21,234 nucleotides of DNA. Origin: Oscillospiraceae bacterium. Lineage in GTDB: Bacteria; Bacillota; Clostridia; Oscillospirales; UBA929. The stretch lies in NCBI GenBank assembly GCA_031271525.1, contig JAISVO010000182.1, positions 1-21,234 of the forward strand, read 5' to 3'. Position 1 is the first letter of the stretch. Each line of letters begins with the position of its first letter. Of this stretch, positions 7,585-15,848 are shown piece after piece. The translations under genes were made by a program, and so were the position numbers. The notes below the pieces were generated by a model. That model searched no databases. It saw only the letters and a list, made by a program, of their open reading frames with translations, and was not told where the DNA came from.

Positions 7585-8517
7585 TCAATCGAAGTTTATT
7601 TTTTCCGCCACGATATACAGCGGGCGGCCTTTGGTTTCGTCGTAGATACGGCCCACATACTGGCCGATGATCCCCATCATGATCAAAATCAGCCCGTTGA
7701 AGAAGAGGGTGAGGCAGGCGAGGGTCGCCCAGCCGCTGACCATGACGCTTGTAAACAGGCGCTGGAAGATGATGACGATGCCGTAAATAAAGCTGGCCGC
7801 CGAAACAAGGGAACCGATGAGGATTGACAATTTGAGCGGTTTGTAGGAAAATGAGGTCAGGGCGTCGCCCGCGAGACGGAGCATCTTCGACAGGGGATAC
7901 TTGGTGACCCCGGCGAAGCGCTCGGCGCGGACGAACTCCACCGATGTCTGGCGGAACCCCACCCAGCTGACAAGACCCCGCACATACCGGTTGCGCTCGG
8001 GCATCCGCTTCAGGGTGTCGCAGACGGCCCGGTCGAGCAGGCGGAAGTCGCCGGCGTCCACCGGGAGGTGCACCTCGGTCAGCGCGTTCAGGGTGCGGTA
8101 GAAAACCTTCGCGGTCAGCCTCTTGAAGACCGATTCGCCGACCCGTTTGGTACGCAGCCCGTAGACCACCTGATACCCCTCCCGCCACTTGGCGAGCATC
8201 TGGGGGATCACCTCGGGCGGGTCCTGTAAGTCGGCGTCGATGACCACCACCGCGTCGCCGGCGGCGGCGTCCATCCCCGCCGTGATCGCCGTCTGATGGC
8301 CGAAGTTGCGGGAGAAGGACAGAAGACGGAGGTTTGGGTCGGCTTCCGCCAGCGCCAGCGCCAGCGCCCATGTGCTGTCCCGGCTGCCGTCGTTGACGAA
8401 GATCAGCTCGTAGGTCTCCCCAAGGCCGTCCAGCACGGCCTTGAGCCGCCGGTAGCTCTCCCCGATGACCTCCTCCTCGTTGTATAGGGGTACGACGACG
8501 GATAGGGTGACAGACAT
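7585..8517 (-). CDS. Family 2 glycosyltransferase, polyprenyl-phosphate hexose synthase type (GtrB/DPM1-like)
   Basis: This protein of 310 residues has an N-terminal GT-A domain: VVVPLYNEEE (7-16), FVNDGSRDST (40-49) and metal-binding DAD (94-96) in VVIDADLQDPPE. Two C-terminal membrane helices lie at about 229-251 and 264-289. This layout matches bacterial enzymes that move a sugar from a nucleotide donor to undecaprenyl phosphate on the cytoplasmic face, for later use on wall polymers or lipids. The sugar cannot be read from sequence. It is upstream of and co-directional with pstS, 99 bases away, but the Pho-like promoter lies between, so it is probably a separate unit. Start ATG at 8517, with GAGG close upstream. 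Confidence 0.85.
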   Translation of the reverse strand: MSVTLSVVVPLYNEEEVIGESYRRLKAVLDGLGETYELIFVNDGSRDSTWALALALAEADPNLRLLSFSRNFGHQTAITAGMDAAAGDAVVVIDADLQDPPEVIPQMLAKWREGYQVVYGLRTKRVGESVFKRLTAKVFYRTLNALTEVHLPVDAGDFRLLDRAVCDTLKRMPERNRYVRGLVSWVGFRQTSVEFVRAERFAGVTKYPLSKMLRLAGDALTSFSYKPLKLSILIGSLVSAASFIYGIVIIFQRLFTSVMVSGWATLACLTLFFNGLILIMMGIIGQYVGRIYDETKGRPLYIVAEKINFD

Positions 8518-8629
8518 AGACCTCTAACCTCACAAATGAAAAGTTTTGGGGTGCTCCCTTTTTTGCAAAAAGTCTCTTGGGCCGCCGGAGGCAAGCAATA
8601 CCATAGTATAAACCATTGGAGGAGTTCTC

Positions 8630-9037
8630 ATGCTAACCACACCGCTGAGCGACGAGGCGATCGCGTCGCTCGGGATCCTCGCGGTCGCGTCGGTCGGCGA
8701 CAGCGTCTTCGACCTGATGGTGCGCGTCAGGCTGTGCGGACAGGGCGCGGCGCGCGCCGAAGATTTGCACAACCGGCGGGTCCGGTATGTCAACGCCAAG
8801 GCGCAAGCCGCCGCCGCGAAAGCGCTGGCCCCGGCGTTGAGCGGCGAGGAGACCGCGGTCTTCCGAAGGGGCCGGAACACACAGACCGGGAGTGTGCCGC
8901 AGTCCGCCGGACGGGCGGACTATCAGGCCGCGACGGCGCTGGAAGCGCTGTTCGGATGGCTCTGCCTGAAGGGGCGGGAGGAACGGCTCAAAGAGCTGTT
9001 CGCCCTCACAATGAAAGCAGCGGAGGAGAATTCGTAA
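8630..9037 (+). CDS. mrnC: Mini-ribonuclease III (MrnC)
   Basis: This protein of 135 residues has the RNase III catalytic fold without a double-stranded RNA-binding domain. The signature region LAVASVGDSVFDLMVR (17-32) holds the catalytic Asp24. Other conserved strings are LHNRRVRYVNAKAQA (46-60), FRRGRNTQTGSVP (78-90) and DYQAATALEALFGWL (97-111) with Glu105. In Firmicutes this enzyme matures 23S rRNA ends. Length is normal. ATG at 8630 has GGAGGAG just upstream. The stop overlaps the next gene's start (TAATG), so the two are coupled. The usual neighbours cysS and rlmB are absent here. Confidence 0.93.
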   Translation: MLTTPLSDEAIASLGILAVASVGDSVFDLMVRVRLCGQGAARAEDLHNRRVRYVNAKAQAAAAKALAPALSGEETAVFRRGRNTQTGSVPQSAGRADYQAATALEALFGWLCLKGREERLKELFALTMKAAEENS

Positions 9038-9915
9038 TGAACACCGGTAAGGGACGCGCCGTTCTGGACTATGCTTTTATCCTGCTGGGCAACCTCGCCT
9101 ATGCGTCCGCCGTCATCCTGTTCATCCGGCCCTCCAACGTTCCGGTGGGCGGGGTGGGCGGCGTCGCGCAGATGATTTCCTACCTCACCGACCTGCCGAT
9201 GGGCGCGATGATCATCCTGATCAACCTGCCCCTGTTCATCGTCTCGTTCAAAAGCCTCGGGCACCAGTTCCTCATCCGCACCACCGTCGCGACAGTGGCG
9301 TCCAGCCTGATGATCGACCTCTTCACACCGCTCGTCAACAGGTTCCTGCCGGACGGCGTCACCGCCAACCCGATTCTGAGGGTGCTGTACGGAGGGGTGC
9401 TGATGGGGTTCGGGTTGGGGCTTGTCTTCACACGGGGCGCGACGACCGGCGGGAGCGACATCGTCGCGAAGCTGGTGTCGTCCAAAAGACCGCACATCAG
9501 CATCGGGCGGATCAACCTGATCATCAACGCGATTGTGATCGTCATCTCGGCGGCAGTCTACCAAAGTCCGGAAGCCGCCCTCTACGCGATGGTGGTGCAG
9601 TATATCTCCGCCGGGGTCACCGACACGCTGCTGAGCGGTATGGACAACGCCTCGGCGGCGCTGATCGTCACCAGCAAGCCGGAGGAGATGAGCGGCGCGA
9701 TCTTCTCCGAGCTGAAACGCGGCTGCACCGGGCTGGACGGCAAGGGGATGTATAGCGGGCAGCCGGTGACGACCTTGCTGGTCGCCGCGCGGCACCACGA
9801 GACGAGCCTGCTGAAAACCATCGTACACCGGATCGACCCGGCCGGGTTCATGATCTTCCTCAACGCAAGGGAGGTGTTGGGGCAGGGTTTTAAAGCAAGG
9901 ACCGGAGGCCGGTGA
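9037..9915 (+). CDS. YitT-family membrane protein (DUF161 plus DUF2179)
   Basis: This protein of 292 residues has about five membrane helices in the first 200 residues, with the glycine-rich family motifs NVPVGGVGGVAQ (34-45) and FTRGATTGGSDIV (about 129-141). A soluble C-terminal DUF2179 domain (about 215-285) follows, containing FSELKRGCTGLDGKGMYSG. Such proteins are common in Firmicutes and usually of unknown function, though a transporter role is often assumed. ATG at 9037 is inside the mrnC stop and has GGAGG upstream, so translation is coupled. An upstream open frame to 8536 only shadows mrnC. The tail, ending KARTGGR, carries the first copy of a 21-base repeat found again 60 bases on. 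Confidence 0.88.
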   Translation: MNTGKGRAVLDYAFILLGNLAYASAVILFIRPSNVPVGGVGGVAQMISYLTDLPMGAMIILINLPLFIVSFKSLGHQFLIRTTVATVASSLMIDLFTPLVNRFLPDGVTANPILRVLYGGVLMGFGLGLVFTRGATTGGSDIVAKLVSSKRPHISIGRINLIINAIVIVISAAVYQSPEAALYAMVVQYISAGVTDTLLSGMDNASAALIVTSKPEEMSGAIFSELKRGCTGLDGKGMYSGQPVTTLLVAARHHETSLLKTIVHRIDPAGFMIFLNAREVLGQGFKARTGGR

Positions 9916-9972
9916 GGACAGAAGCCGCTAAGTCCGGTAAAACTTAGCTGAAAAGCAAGGACCGGAGGTCGG
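9892..9972. repeat. Direct repeat, two 21-base copies exactly 60 bases apart
   Basis: AAAGCAAGGACCGGAGG occurs at 9892-9908 and 9952-9968. Each copy continues for four bases (CCGG and TCGG), so 20 of 21 positions agree. One copy is in the yitT-family 3' end and the other in the 3' end of the convergent fusion gene. Confidence 0.7.
9927..9948. terminator. Small hairpin between convergent genes
   Basis: GCTAAGT (9927-9933) and ACTTAGC (9942-9948) form a perfect 7-bp inverted repeat with an 8-base loop, between two convergent stop codons. It is short and lacks a T run, so a terminator role is weakly supported. Confidence 0.3.
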
Positions 9973-11956
9973 CGACCGTCAGGTCGGGCACATACGGGGA
10001 GCCGGGCGGCTCCTCTTTTGTTTCGCCGGACAGGACCAGCACCGAACGGGCTTTGGTGCCGGCCGCGATCGCGATATCGGTGTACAGCCGGTCGCCTACG
10101 AAGCAGAGAGCCTCCTCGGGGTACCCCGTCTTTCTGACGATGTAGTCAAGCGCCCTCCGGGAGGGTTTCCCATAGAACTCCATAGATACCCCTGTGGATG
10201 CCTTGACCGCCGCCGCGAGCGCGCCGCAGTCGGGGATGTCGCCGTCTTCGGTGGGGCAGTTGAAGTCGGTGTTGACGCCGCAGACGGGAACCCCGGCGCG
10301 GACAAACGAGCATAACCGGGTGAGACGGCTGTAGTCGATGTCTTTATCGAAGCCGAGGACGCAGAAGTCCGGGTCCTCCTCGGTGACCGTGTATCCCGCT
10401 TCGGCAAAATCGTCGATCAGGGATTGGGTGCCCGAGACGAAGACGCGCCGCCCGGGAGCGCCGCCCTCCAAATAGTCCAGCAGGACGTGGGTGGACATAA
10501 GCAGTTTTTCGGGGGGGATTTCGATCCCCATTTTGGCGAGTTTTGCTATGTAGTGCGCGGCGTTTTGGGAGGAGTTGTTGGTGAAGAAGATATAGTCCCT
10601 GCCGCTTTCGGTGATCCGGCGCAAAAAATCCGGGGTGAAGGGGAAGAGGCGGTCGCCCAGATAGATCGTGCCGTCCATGTCGAGGACGAAACAGCGCACG
10701 CCTTCCAGCGCGCGGCTTTCAAAATACCGCGTTGCGTGACCGTAAAATTCGTCGAGCCGGTTCAGGTTTCCCAAGAGCTGGAGGAGAGTGACCGTCTTCT
10801 TGCGGTCCCGGGCGTAGAGGATGCTGTCGCGCAGGGTCGCCCGGTCCAGCGCGATTTCGGAGAGGCGTGCCGGCGCGCCGGCGCTTGTCAGCAAGCCGCT
10901 CAGTTCCTCGGGGGTTGGGAGGGAGTCCGCGATGGCGAGGATTTCGCCCCAGCGCCGCGCGATCAACTCCTCGGACAGTACCGGGTTTTCTGTTTGGAGG
11001 ATCGTCTCCGCGCTCGGCCCGTAGAGCTTGCGGATCGCGTCCGCGCGGTTTGCCGCAGGGTCGGGCAGCTTTGCCGGGGGGGCCGCCGGGAGGGCTTTCC
11101 ACATCGCCAGCACCGCGACGGCGGCCAGCCCCACCTTGATGCCGTGGGGGACGGGGGATTTTCCCTCGGCGCAGTAACGCATCTCCCAGAAATGGGCTAA
11201 GTGGTGCTCGGCGCCGGACGCCGGGCGGCTGTCGCCGTAGAGGCTCATCGCGATGCCGCTGAGGATCAGCCCTTCGGTGATGCTCTTGACGACGTCTTCA
11301 TCCCGCTCGGACGCTCTTGCCGCGCCCTCGGCGCACTTCCTCAGCGCGGTTTCGACCAGATCGACGATCTCGGGCGGCATCGGCTCGCCGGTGAGAAGGC
11401 TGCTCAAACGCCAATCCGCCAGAGCGGTAAACTTACCGAGCATGTCGCCAAGCCCCGACGCGATCATCGTCATCGGGGCGTTTTTCAGGATGCCGGTGTC
11501 GCAGAAGATGGCGGTGGGGCATTGGGTCGGCGGGGTGACCTTGAGCCCGTTGAACAGCATCGCGGACCCGAGCGAGGCGTAGCCGTCCATCGACGGCGCG
11601 GTGCCGACAATGGCGGAGGGGCGGTTGACCTTTGAGCCGACAAAGGTGCAGAGGTCGTTGATGACCCCGCTCCCGATCCCGAGGATCAGGTCGGTGTCGG
11701 GGGTGAACGCCGCCAGCAGCGCCCCGACAGAGGTTTCGTCGGGGAGCGGCTCGTTTTGGGGAAAGCGGCACTCACGGACAACCAGCCCCGCGTCCCGGAG
11801 CTTTGGCAGCAGAGCGTCGCCCGCGGCGCGGCGGGTGTTGGGGTCGGTCACGGCGAGGATTGTCTTGAACCCCTCCGACACCGCCCAATTGGGTACCGAG
11901 TTGATTACCCCCGGACCCAAGGCGATATGCGGGATGATGTGCTTAAATCGTGTCAC
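9944..11956 (-). CDS. Fusion: sn-glycerol-1-phosphate dehydrogenase (AraM/EgsA type) plus HAD-IIA phosphatase (AraL/NagD type)
   Basis: This protein of 670 residues has two enzyme parts. Residues 1 to about 410 match glycerol-1-phosphate dehydrogenase: the nucleotide motif GIGSGVINDL (93-102), TAPSMDGYAS (119-128) and likely metal ligands Asp171 (SGLGDMLGK), His251 (GAEHHLAHFWE) and His271 (VPHGIKVGL). That enzyme reduces dihydroxyacetone phosphate to G1P. Residues 418-670 are a HAD-IIA phosphatase: DMDGT with Asp426/Asp428, FFTNNSS (457-463), Lys597 in YGKPSRRALDY and GDRLYTDI with Asp622/Asp627. Both sites look intact. GTG at 11956 follows a CGGAGCGGGGG stretch and lies 20 bases after the purL stop; the frame continues upstream only inside purL. 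A glycerol-forming or detoxifying role is inference. Confidence 0.85.
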   Translation of the reverse strand: MTRFKHIIPHIALGPGVINSVPNWAVSEGFKTILAVTDPNTRRAAGDALLPKLRDAGLVVRECRFPQNEPLPDETSVGALLAAFTPDTDLILGIGSGVINDLCTFVGSKVNRPSAIVGTAPSMDGYASLGSAMLFNGLKVTPPTQCPTAIFCDTGILKNAPMTMIASGLGDMLGKFTALADWRLSSLLTGEPMPPEIVDLVETALRKCAEGAARASERDEDVVKSITEGLILSGIAMSLYGDSRPASGAEHHLAHFWEMRYCAEGKSPVPHGIKVGLAAVAVLAMWKALPAAPPAKLPDPAANRADAIRKLYGPSAETILQTENPVLSEELIARRWGEILAIADSLPTPEELSGLLTSAGAPARLSEIALDRATLRDSILYARDRKKTVTLLQLLGNLNRLDEFYGHATRYFESRALEGVRCFVLDMDGTIYLGDRLFPFTPDFLRRITESGRDYIFFTNNSSQNAAHYIAKLAKMGIEIPPEKLLMSTHVLLDYLEGGAPGRRVFVSGTQSLIDDFAEAGYTVTEEDPDFCVLGFDKDIDYSRLTRLCSFVRAGVPVCGVNTDFNCPTEDGDIPDCGALAAAVKASTGVSMEFYGKPSRRALDYIVRKTGYPEEALCFVGDRLYTDIAIAAGTKARSVLVLSGETKEEPPGSPYVPDLTVADLRSLLFS

Positions 11957-11976
11957 TCTGAAAACCCCCGCTCCGG

Positions 11977-14900
11977 TTATCTGAAATACCGGACCCCTCC
12001 CTCGAAGATCGGCTGCTGCTTGTTGCCGGCGACGTTTTTGCCGACATAGAATCCGGCGCGTTCCGAATGCGCCATCTTGCCCAGAACCCGTCCGTCCGGG
12101 CTGGTGATCCCCTCGGCCGCGAGCGCCGAGCCGTTGGGGTTGATAAAGGTGGACATCCCCGGGGTGCCCTTTACGTCGCAGTATTGGAAGGCGATTTGCC
12201 CGTTGCGGATCAGGCTGCTTGCGGCTTCCCCGGCGACGAAGCGGCCCTCGCCGTGGGAGATTGGGACGGTGTGGATTTCGCCCGGGGCGCAGCGGGACAG
12301 CCAAGGCGACAGCACCGACGAAACACGGGTGTGGACATACCGCGCCTGATGCCGCCCGATCGTGTTGAAGGTCAGGGTGGGGGAGTCCTCGCCGATGTCG
12401 GTGATGTCCCCGTACGGGACCAAGCCCAGCTTGATCAGCGCCTGAAACCCGTTGCAGATGCCGAGGATCAAGCCGCCCCGGCGATGGAGCAGGTCCCGTG
12501 TCACGTCGGTGAGGCGGGGGTTCCGGAAGAACGCCGCGATGAATTTCCCCGAGCCGTCCGGCTCGTCCCCGCCGGAGAAACCGCCCGGGAAGATCAGCAT
12601 CTGCGCCTTCTGCAAAGCGCGCTCCAACGCCTCCACCGACTGTTCCAGCCAGTCGGGGCGGAGGTTCCGCACTACCAGCAGTTCGGCGGACGCCCCGGCG
12701 GCTTCCAGAGCGGCGGCGGCGTCATACTCGCTGTTGGTGCCCGGGAAAACCGGGATGACCGCCAGCGGGCGGGCATTGAGGAGATGGACCGGCGGGGGGG
12801 CGCGGCGGGTGTGGTCAAGGCTTGGGACGGGGCTGTCGGAAACCGCCGCCTCGGTGGGGAATACGCCCTCCAGAGGTTTCCACCACGCGGTATACAGGCT
12901 CTCGACCGGGATGAAGGAGGACCCCAGCTGCAATTCGGATTTCTGCTGGACGACGCCGAGGACACGCTCTCCCTCCAAGCGGCCGGTGCCCTCGAAGACG
13001 ATACTCCCCCACGACGAGGAGAACAGCGCGTCGTCATACAGCTCGGGGACGACCCGGACCCCTTGCCCGGAAAGACACATGTGCGCCAGCGCGCCGGCGG
13101 CGCCGCCCCGCTCGCAGGCGTAGGCGGAGAGGACCAAGCCGCTCTTGATATAGCCGTGCAGGCGATTCCACATGGCGGACAGTTTTTCAAAGTCGGGGAG
13201 GCCGTCCGGCCCCGGCGGGGTCTCCATCAGGTAGACCGTCGAGCCGCTCCGGGTAAAATGGGAGGGGATGACCCGCGCCGCCGGCGCCGCCGCGACGCCG
13301 AAGCTCACCAAGGTCGGCGGGACATCCAACCGTCCGTCCGCGCCGTCGAAGGTGCCCGACATCGAGTCCTTGCCGCCGATAGCCGCGACGCCCAAGCCCA
13401 TCTGCGCCCGGAACGCGCCCAATACGGCGGCGGCCGGCGCGCCCCAGCGCTCCGGGTCCTTGCCCGGACGGGGGAAATACTCCTGAAGGGTGAGGTAGGC
13501 GTCCCGGGGGGCGCAGCCCGCCGCGACCAGCTTCGCGACGCTGACGACGACGCTGTTTACGGCGGACCCGAAGGGGTCGTTGATGTCCGGGTCGAAGGCG
13601 TGGGACATGACGCTTGCCGTCCGGCTGCCTTTCGCCGGGATCAGGGCCGCGGAAACCTGCTCGGGGGCGGTGGAAGCCAGCCCGCCGAACGGGGCGAGGA
13701 CGCTCCCCGCGCCGACCGACGAGTCGAACCGCTCGGACAGGCCCTGCTGGGAGCAGAAGTTCAGGTCGCTCGCCAGCAGAAGGAGACGCTCCGCCGGGGT
13801 CTTCGACTCATCCTCCCACGGCTGGGGGACCCGTTCCGGGGGCTTCCCGATATGAACCGCCGCTTTCCGCTTTGCCCCGGCGGTATTTAGGAAGTCCCGG
13901 GAAATACTGACGATCTCGGTCCCGTCCCACTCCATCGTCAGGCGGTTGTCCCCGGTGACGACCGCGACCATCGTGCAGGAGAGGTTCTCTTTGTCGGCCT
14001 CAAGGCAGAAGGCGGGCGCGTCCTCGGGGGCGCAGACCACGGCCATCCGCTCCTGCGACTCGGAGATGGCAAGCTCGGTGCCGTCCAAGCCGCCGTATTT
14101 CTTCGGGACCCGGTCGAGGTAGATCCGAACCCCGTCGGACAGCTCCCCGATGGCGACGGCCACCCCGCCCGCGCCGAAGTCGTTGCAGCGTTTGATGAGC
14201 CGGGCGGCGCGCTCCTTGCGGAAGAGCCGCTGGAGTTTGTGCTCCTCCGGCGCGTTGCCCTTCTGCACCTCGGCGGACAGCAGAGAGACAGAGTCGCTGG
14301 TGTGGGTGCGGGAGGAACCCGTCGCGCCGCCGATGCCGTCCCGCCCGGTGCGTCCCCCGATCAGCAGGACCATGTCGCCCGACTGCGGGTCCTTCCGGAC
14401 AACGTGGTTAGCCGGGGCGGCGCCCGCCACCGCGCCGATCTCCATCCGCTTCGCGGCGTAGCCCTTGTGGTAGATTTCCCGGACAAAGGTGGTCGGGACG
14501 CCGATCTGGTTGCCGTAGGAGCTGTATCCCGCCGCCGCCGCCGTCGTCAGCCGGCGCTGGGGGAGCTTGCCGGGAATGGTGTCCTCCACCGGGGCGCGGG
14601 GGTCGGCCGCACCGGTGATCCGCATCGCCTGATAGACATAAGAGCGCCCGGACAGCGGATCGCGGATCGCGCCGCCGATGCAGGTGGCCGCGCCGCCAAA
14701 CGGCTCGATTTCGGTGGGGTGGTTGTGGGTCTCGTTCTTAAACATCAGGAGCCAGTGTTCCGGGCCCGTTTCGGTGTCGACGATTACCTTGACCGAGCAG
14801 GCGTTGACCTCCTCCGAGCGGTCGAGGTGGGGGAGAAGGCCGTTCTTGTCCATATGCTTCATCGCGGCCGTCGCGATCCGCATCAGCGAGACGGGCTTGT

Positions 14901-15669
14901 CCGGCTCGCTGACCGCGAGGAAGAGTTCGTACGCCGCCTTGACCCGTTCGTCTCCGATCAAGACGGGGCTCAATTCCGTGTGGAAGGTGGTGTGGCGGCA
15001 GTGGTCCGACCAATAGGTGTCCAGCACCCGGACTTCGGTTAAGGTGGGGTCCCGCCCTTCCTCCCGGAAATAGTCGCGGAGGCAGAGGACGTCGGCGTCG
15101 TCCATCGCGAGGTTGAGTTCCCTCCGCAGCGCCGGAAGCTCGCCGTCCGGCAGGCCGATCAGGCCGTCCAGCGTTTTGACCGGTTTGGGCTTAGGGTATT
15201 CCCGTTCCAATGTCTCCGGTTTGTCCGGGTCGGCGAGACAGCTTTCCACCGGGTTGACGACATACCGGGTGACCGTTTCGACTCCCTCGTCGTCCGCGCC
15301 GTCCAGCGCCAGCACGGTGGCGCAGCGTACGCGGGGCAGAGCGCCGCCCAGCAGCAGCTGGACGCACTGGGCGCAGGAATCCGCCCGCATGTCGTATTGC
15401 CCGGGTAAGGCCTCATACAGGATCAAGCGGGAGGCGAGGGGCGGAAGCTCCTCACGGTAGACGGTGTCGGCGGGCGGGTCGGAGAAAACGACCGGCAGAC
15501 AACGCGTCAGCTCCTCCTCGCTCAGCCCCTGGATGTCGTAGCGGAGGAAAATGCGGAGGTGACTGATCTTCACCCCCAAAAAACCCGTGATGTCACGCTT
15601 CAGCGTTTCCGCCGAAATGTCGAATCCCGGCTTCTTTTCGGTAAACACGCGAAAGACCCGATCGTTCAA
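11977..15669 (-). CDS. purL: Phosphoribosylformylglycinamidine synthase, single-chain PurL
   Basis: This protein of 1230 residues makes FGAM from FGAR with glutamine and ATP, in purine synthesis. The N-terminal part and two synthetase halves hold DTYWSDHCRHTTFHTE (about 217-232), KNETHNHPTEIEPFGGAATC (about 310-329) and the second-half KDSMSGTF. The C-terminal glutaminase (about 967-1230) has FPGGFSGGDE, Cys1072 in GICNGFQ and the His1201/Glu1203 pair in AHSERAG. This large form with its own glutaminase is common in Clostridia and replaces separate PurQ/PurL. TTG at 15669 is the start, with AGGGGG seven bases upstream. It heads a unit with the downstream fusion gene. A strong promoter lies about 130 bases upstream. 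Confidence 0.95.
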   Translation of the reverse strand: MNDRVFRVFTEKKPGFDISAETLKRDITGFLGVKISHLRIFLRYDIQGLSEEELTRCLPVVFSDPPADTVYREELPPLASRLILYEALPGQYDMRADSCAQCVQLLLGGALPRVRCATVLALDGADDEGVETVTRYVVNPVESCLADPDKPETLEREYPKPKPVKTLDGLIGLPDGELPALRRELNLAMDDADVLCLRDYFREEGRDPTLTEVRVLDTYWSDHCRHTTFHTELSPVLIGDERVKAAYELFLAVSEPDKPVSLMRIATAAMKHMDKNGLLPHLDRSEEVNACSVKVIVDTETGPEHWLLMFKNETHNHPTEIEPFGGAATCIGGAIRDPLSGRSYVYQAMRITGAADPRAPVEDTIPGKLPQRRLTTAAAAGYSSYGNQIGVPTTFVREIYHKGYAAKRMEIGAVAGAAPANHVVRKDPQSGDMVLLIGGRTGRDGIGGATGSSRTHTSDSVSLLSAEVQKGNAPEEHKLQRLFRKERAARLIKRCNDFGAGGVAVAIGELSDGVRIYLDRVPKKYGGLDGTELAISESQERMAVVCAPEDAPAFCLEADKENLSCTMVAVVTGDNRLTMEWDGTEIVSISRDFLNTAGAKRKAAVHIGKPPERVPQPWEDESKTPAERLLLLASDLNFCSQQGLSERFDSSVGAGSVLAPFGGLASTAPEQVSAALIPAKGSRTASVMSHAFDPDINDPFGSAVNSVVVSVAKLVAAGCAPRDAYLTLQEYFPRPGKDPERWGAPAAAVLGAFRAQMGLGVAAIGGKDSMSGTFDGADGRLDVPPTLVSFGVAAAPAARVIPSHFTRSGSTVYLMETPPGPDGLPDFEKLSAMWNRLHGYIKSGLVLSAYACERGGAAGALAHMCLSGQGVRVVPELYDDALFSSSWGSIVFEGTGRLEGERVLGVVQQKSELQLGSSFIPVESLYTAWWKPLEGVFPTEAAVSDSPVPSLDHTRRAPPPVHLLNARPLAVIPVFPGTNSEYDAAAALEAAGASAELLVVRNLRPDWLEQSVEALERALQKAQMLIFPGGFSGGDEPDGSGKFIAAFFRNPRLTDVTRDLLHRRGGLILGICNGFQALIKLGLVPYGDITDIGEDSPTLTFNTIGRHQARYVHTRVSSVLSPWLSRCAPGEIHTVPISHGEGRFVAGEAASSLIRNGQIAFQYCDVKGTPGMSTFINPNGSALAAEGITSPDGRVLGKMAHSERAGFYVGKNVAGNKQQPIFEGGVRYFR

Positions 15670-15701
15670 CTGTCTGCCCCCTAAACATGATACTGTCGAT
15701 C

Positions 15702-15750
15702 CCTAAAAAGACACAGGTTGTCGGATAATGGTATATTAAAGGTTTTTAGG
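15702..15750 (-). promoter_or_regulatory. Possible folded leader of purL
   Basis: CCTAAAAA (15702-15709) and TTTTTAGG (15743-15750) form an 8-bp outer stem. Inside are two 4-bp stems with 5-base loops: GACA/TGTC (15710-15713 and 15719-15722) and TAAT/ATTA (15726-15729 and 15735-15738). The shape is a small three-way junction in the purL leader. It matches no riboswitch class I recognise, and the short AU-rich stems could be chance. Confidence 0.25.
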
Positions 15751-15772
15751 AATTGACTTGTAAAAACAGCCC

Positions 15773-15801
15773 TTGTGCTTTCGGTTTATGTCCTATATAA
15801 T
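15773..15801 (+). promoter_or_regulatory. Promoter of radC
   Basis: TTGTGC (15773-15778), a 17-base spacer and a perfect TATAAT (15796-15801) precede radC by about 50 bases. Its -10 box is one base from the -10 box of the divergent purL promoter, so the two polymerases would compete. Confidence 0.65.
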
Positions 15802-15802
15802 A

Positions 15803-15830
15803 ATTATAATGGTTTTACAAAGAAAGTCAA
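15803..15830 (-). promoter_or_regulatory. Promoter of purL
   Basis: On the minus strand, TTGACT (15830-15825) is followed after 16 bases by a perfect TATAAT (15808-15803). Transcription would start near 15796 and give a leader of about 127 bases. Confidence 0.7.
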
Positions 15831-15848
15831 TACGGAGGTTGATTCGGT

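Noticed and set aside
8518..8629. Intergenic region between the glycosyltransferase and mrnC searched for promoters
   Set aside because: There is a TATAAA-like string at 8607-8612 but no -35 element at proper spacing on either strand that I could defend.
8536..9036. N-terminal extension of the YitT-family gene
   Set aside because: It overlaps the whole of mrnC in another frame and looks like low-complexity Arg/Gly sequence; ATG at 9037 has a good ribosome site and coupling.
11957..12304. Upstream extension of the dehydrogenase-phosphatase frame (786-residue version)
   Set aside because: The added residues lie antisense-free inside purL in another frame, are Pro/Arg-rich and match nothing in the family; GTG at 11956 gives the normal N-terminus.
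12067..13890. Long plus-strand open frame of 607 codons opposite purL
   Set aside because: It is an antisense shadow typical of GC-rich coding DNA: no recognisable domain, Arg/Gly/Asp-rich, and the opposite strand encodes intact PurL.
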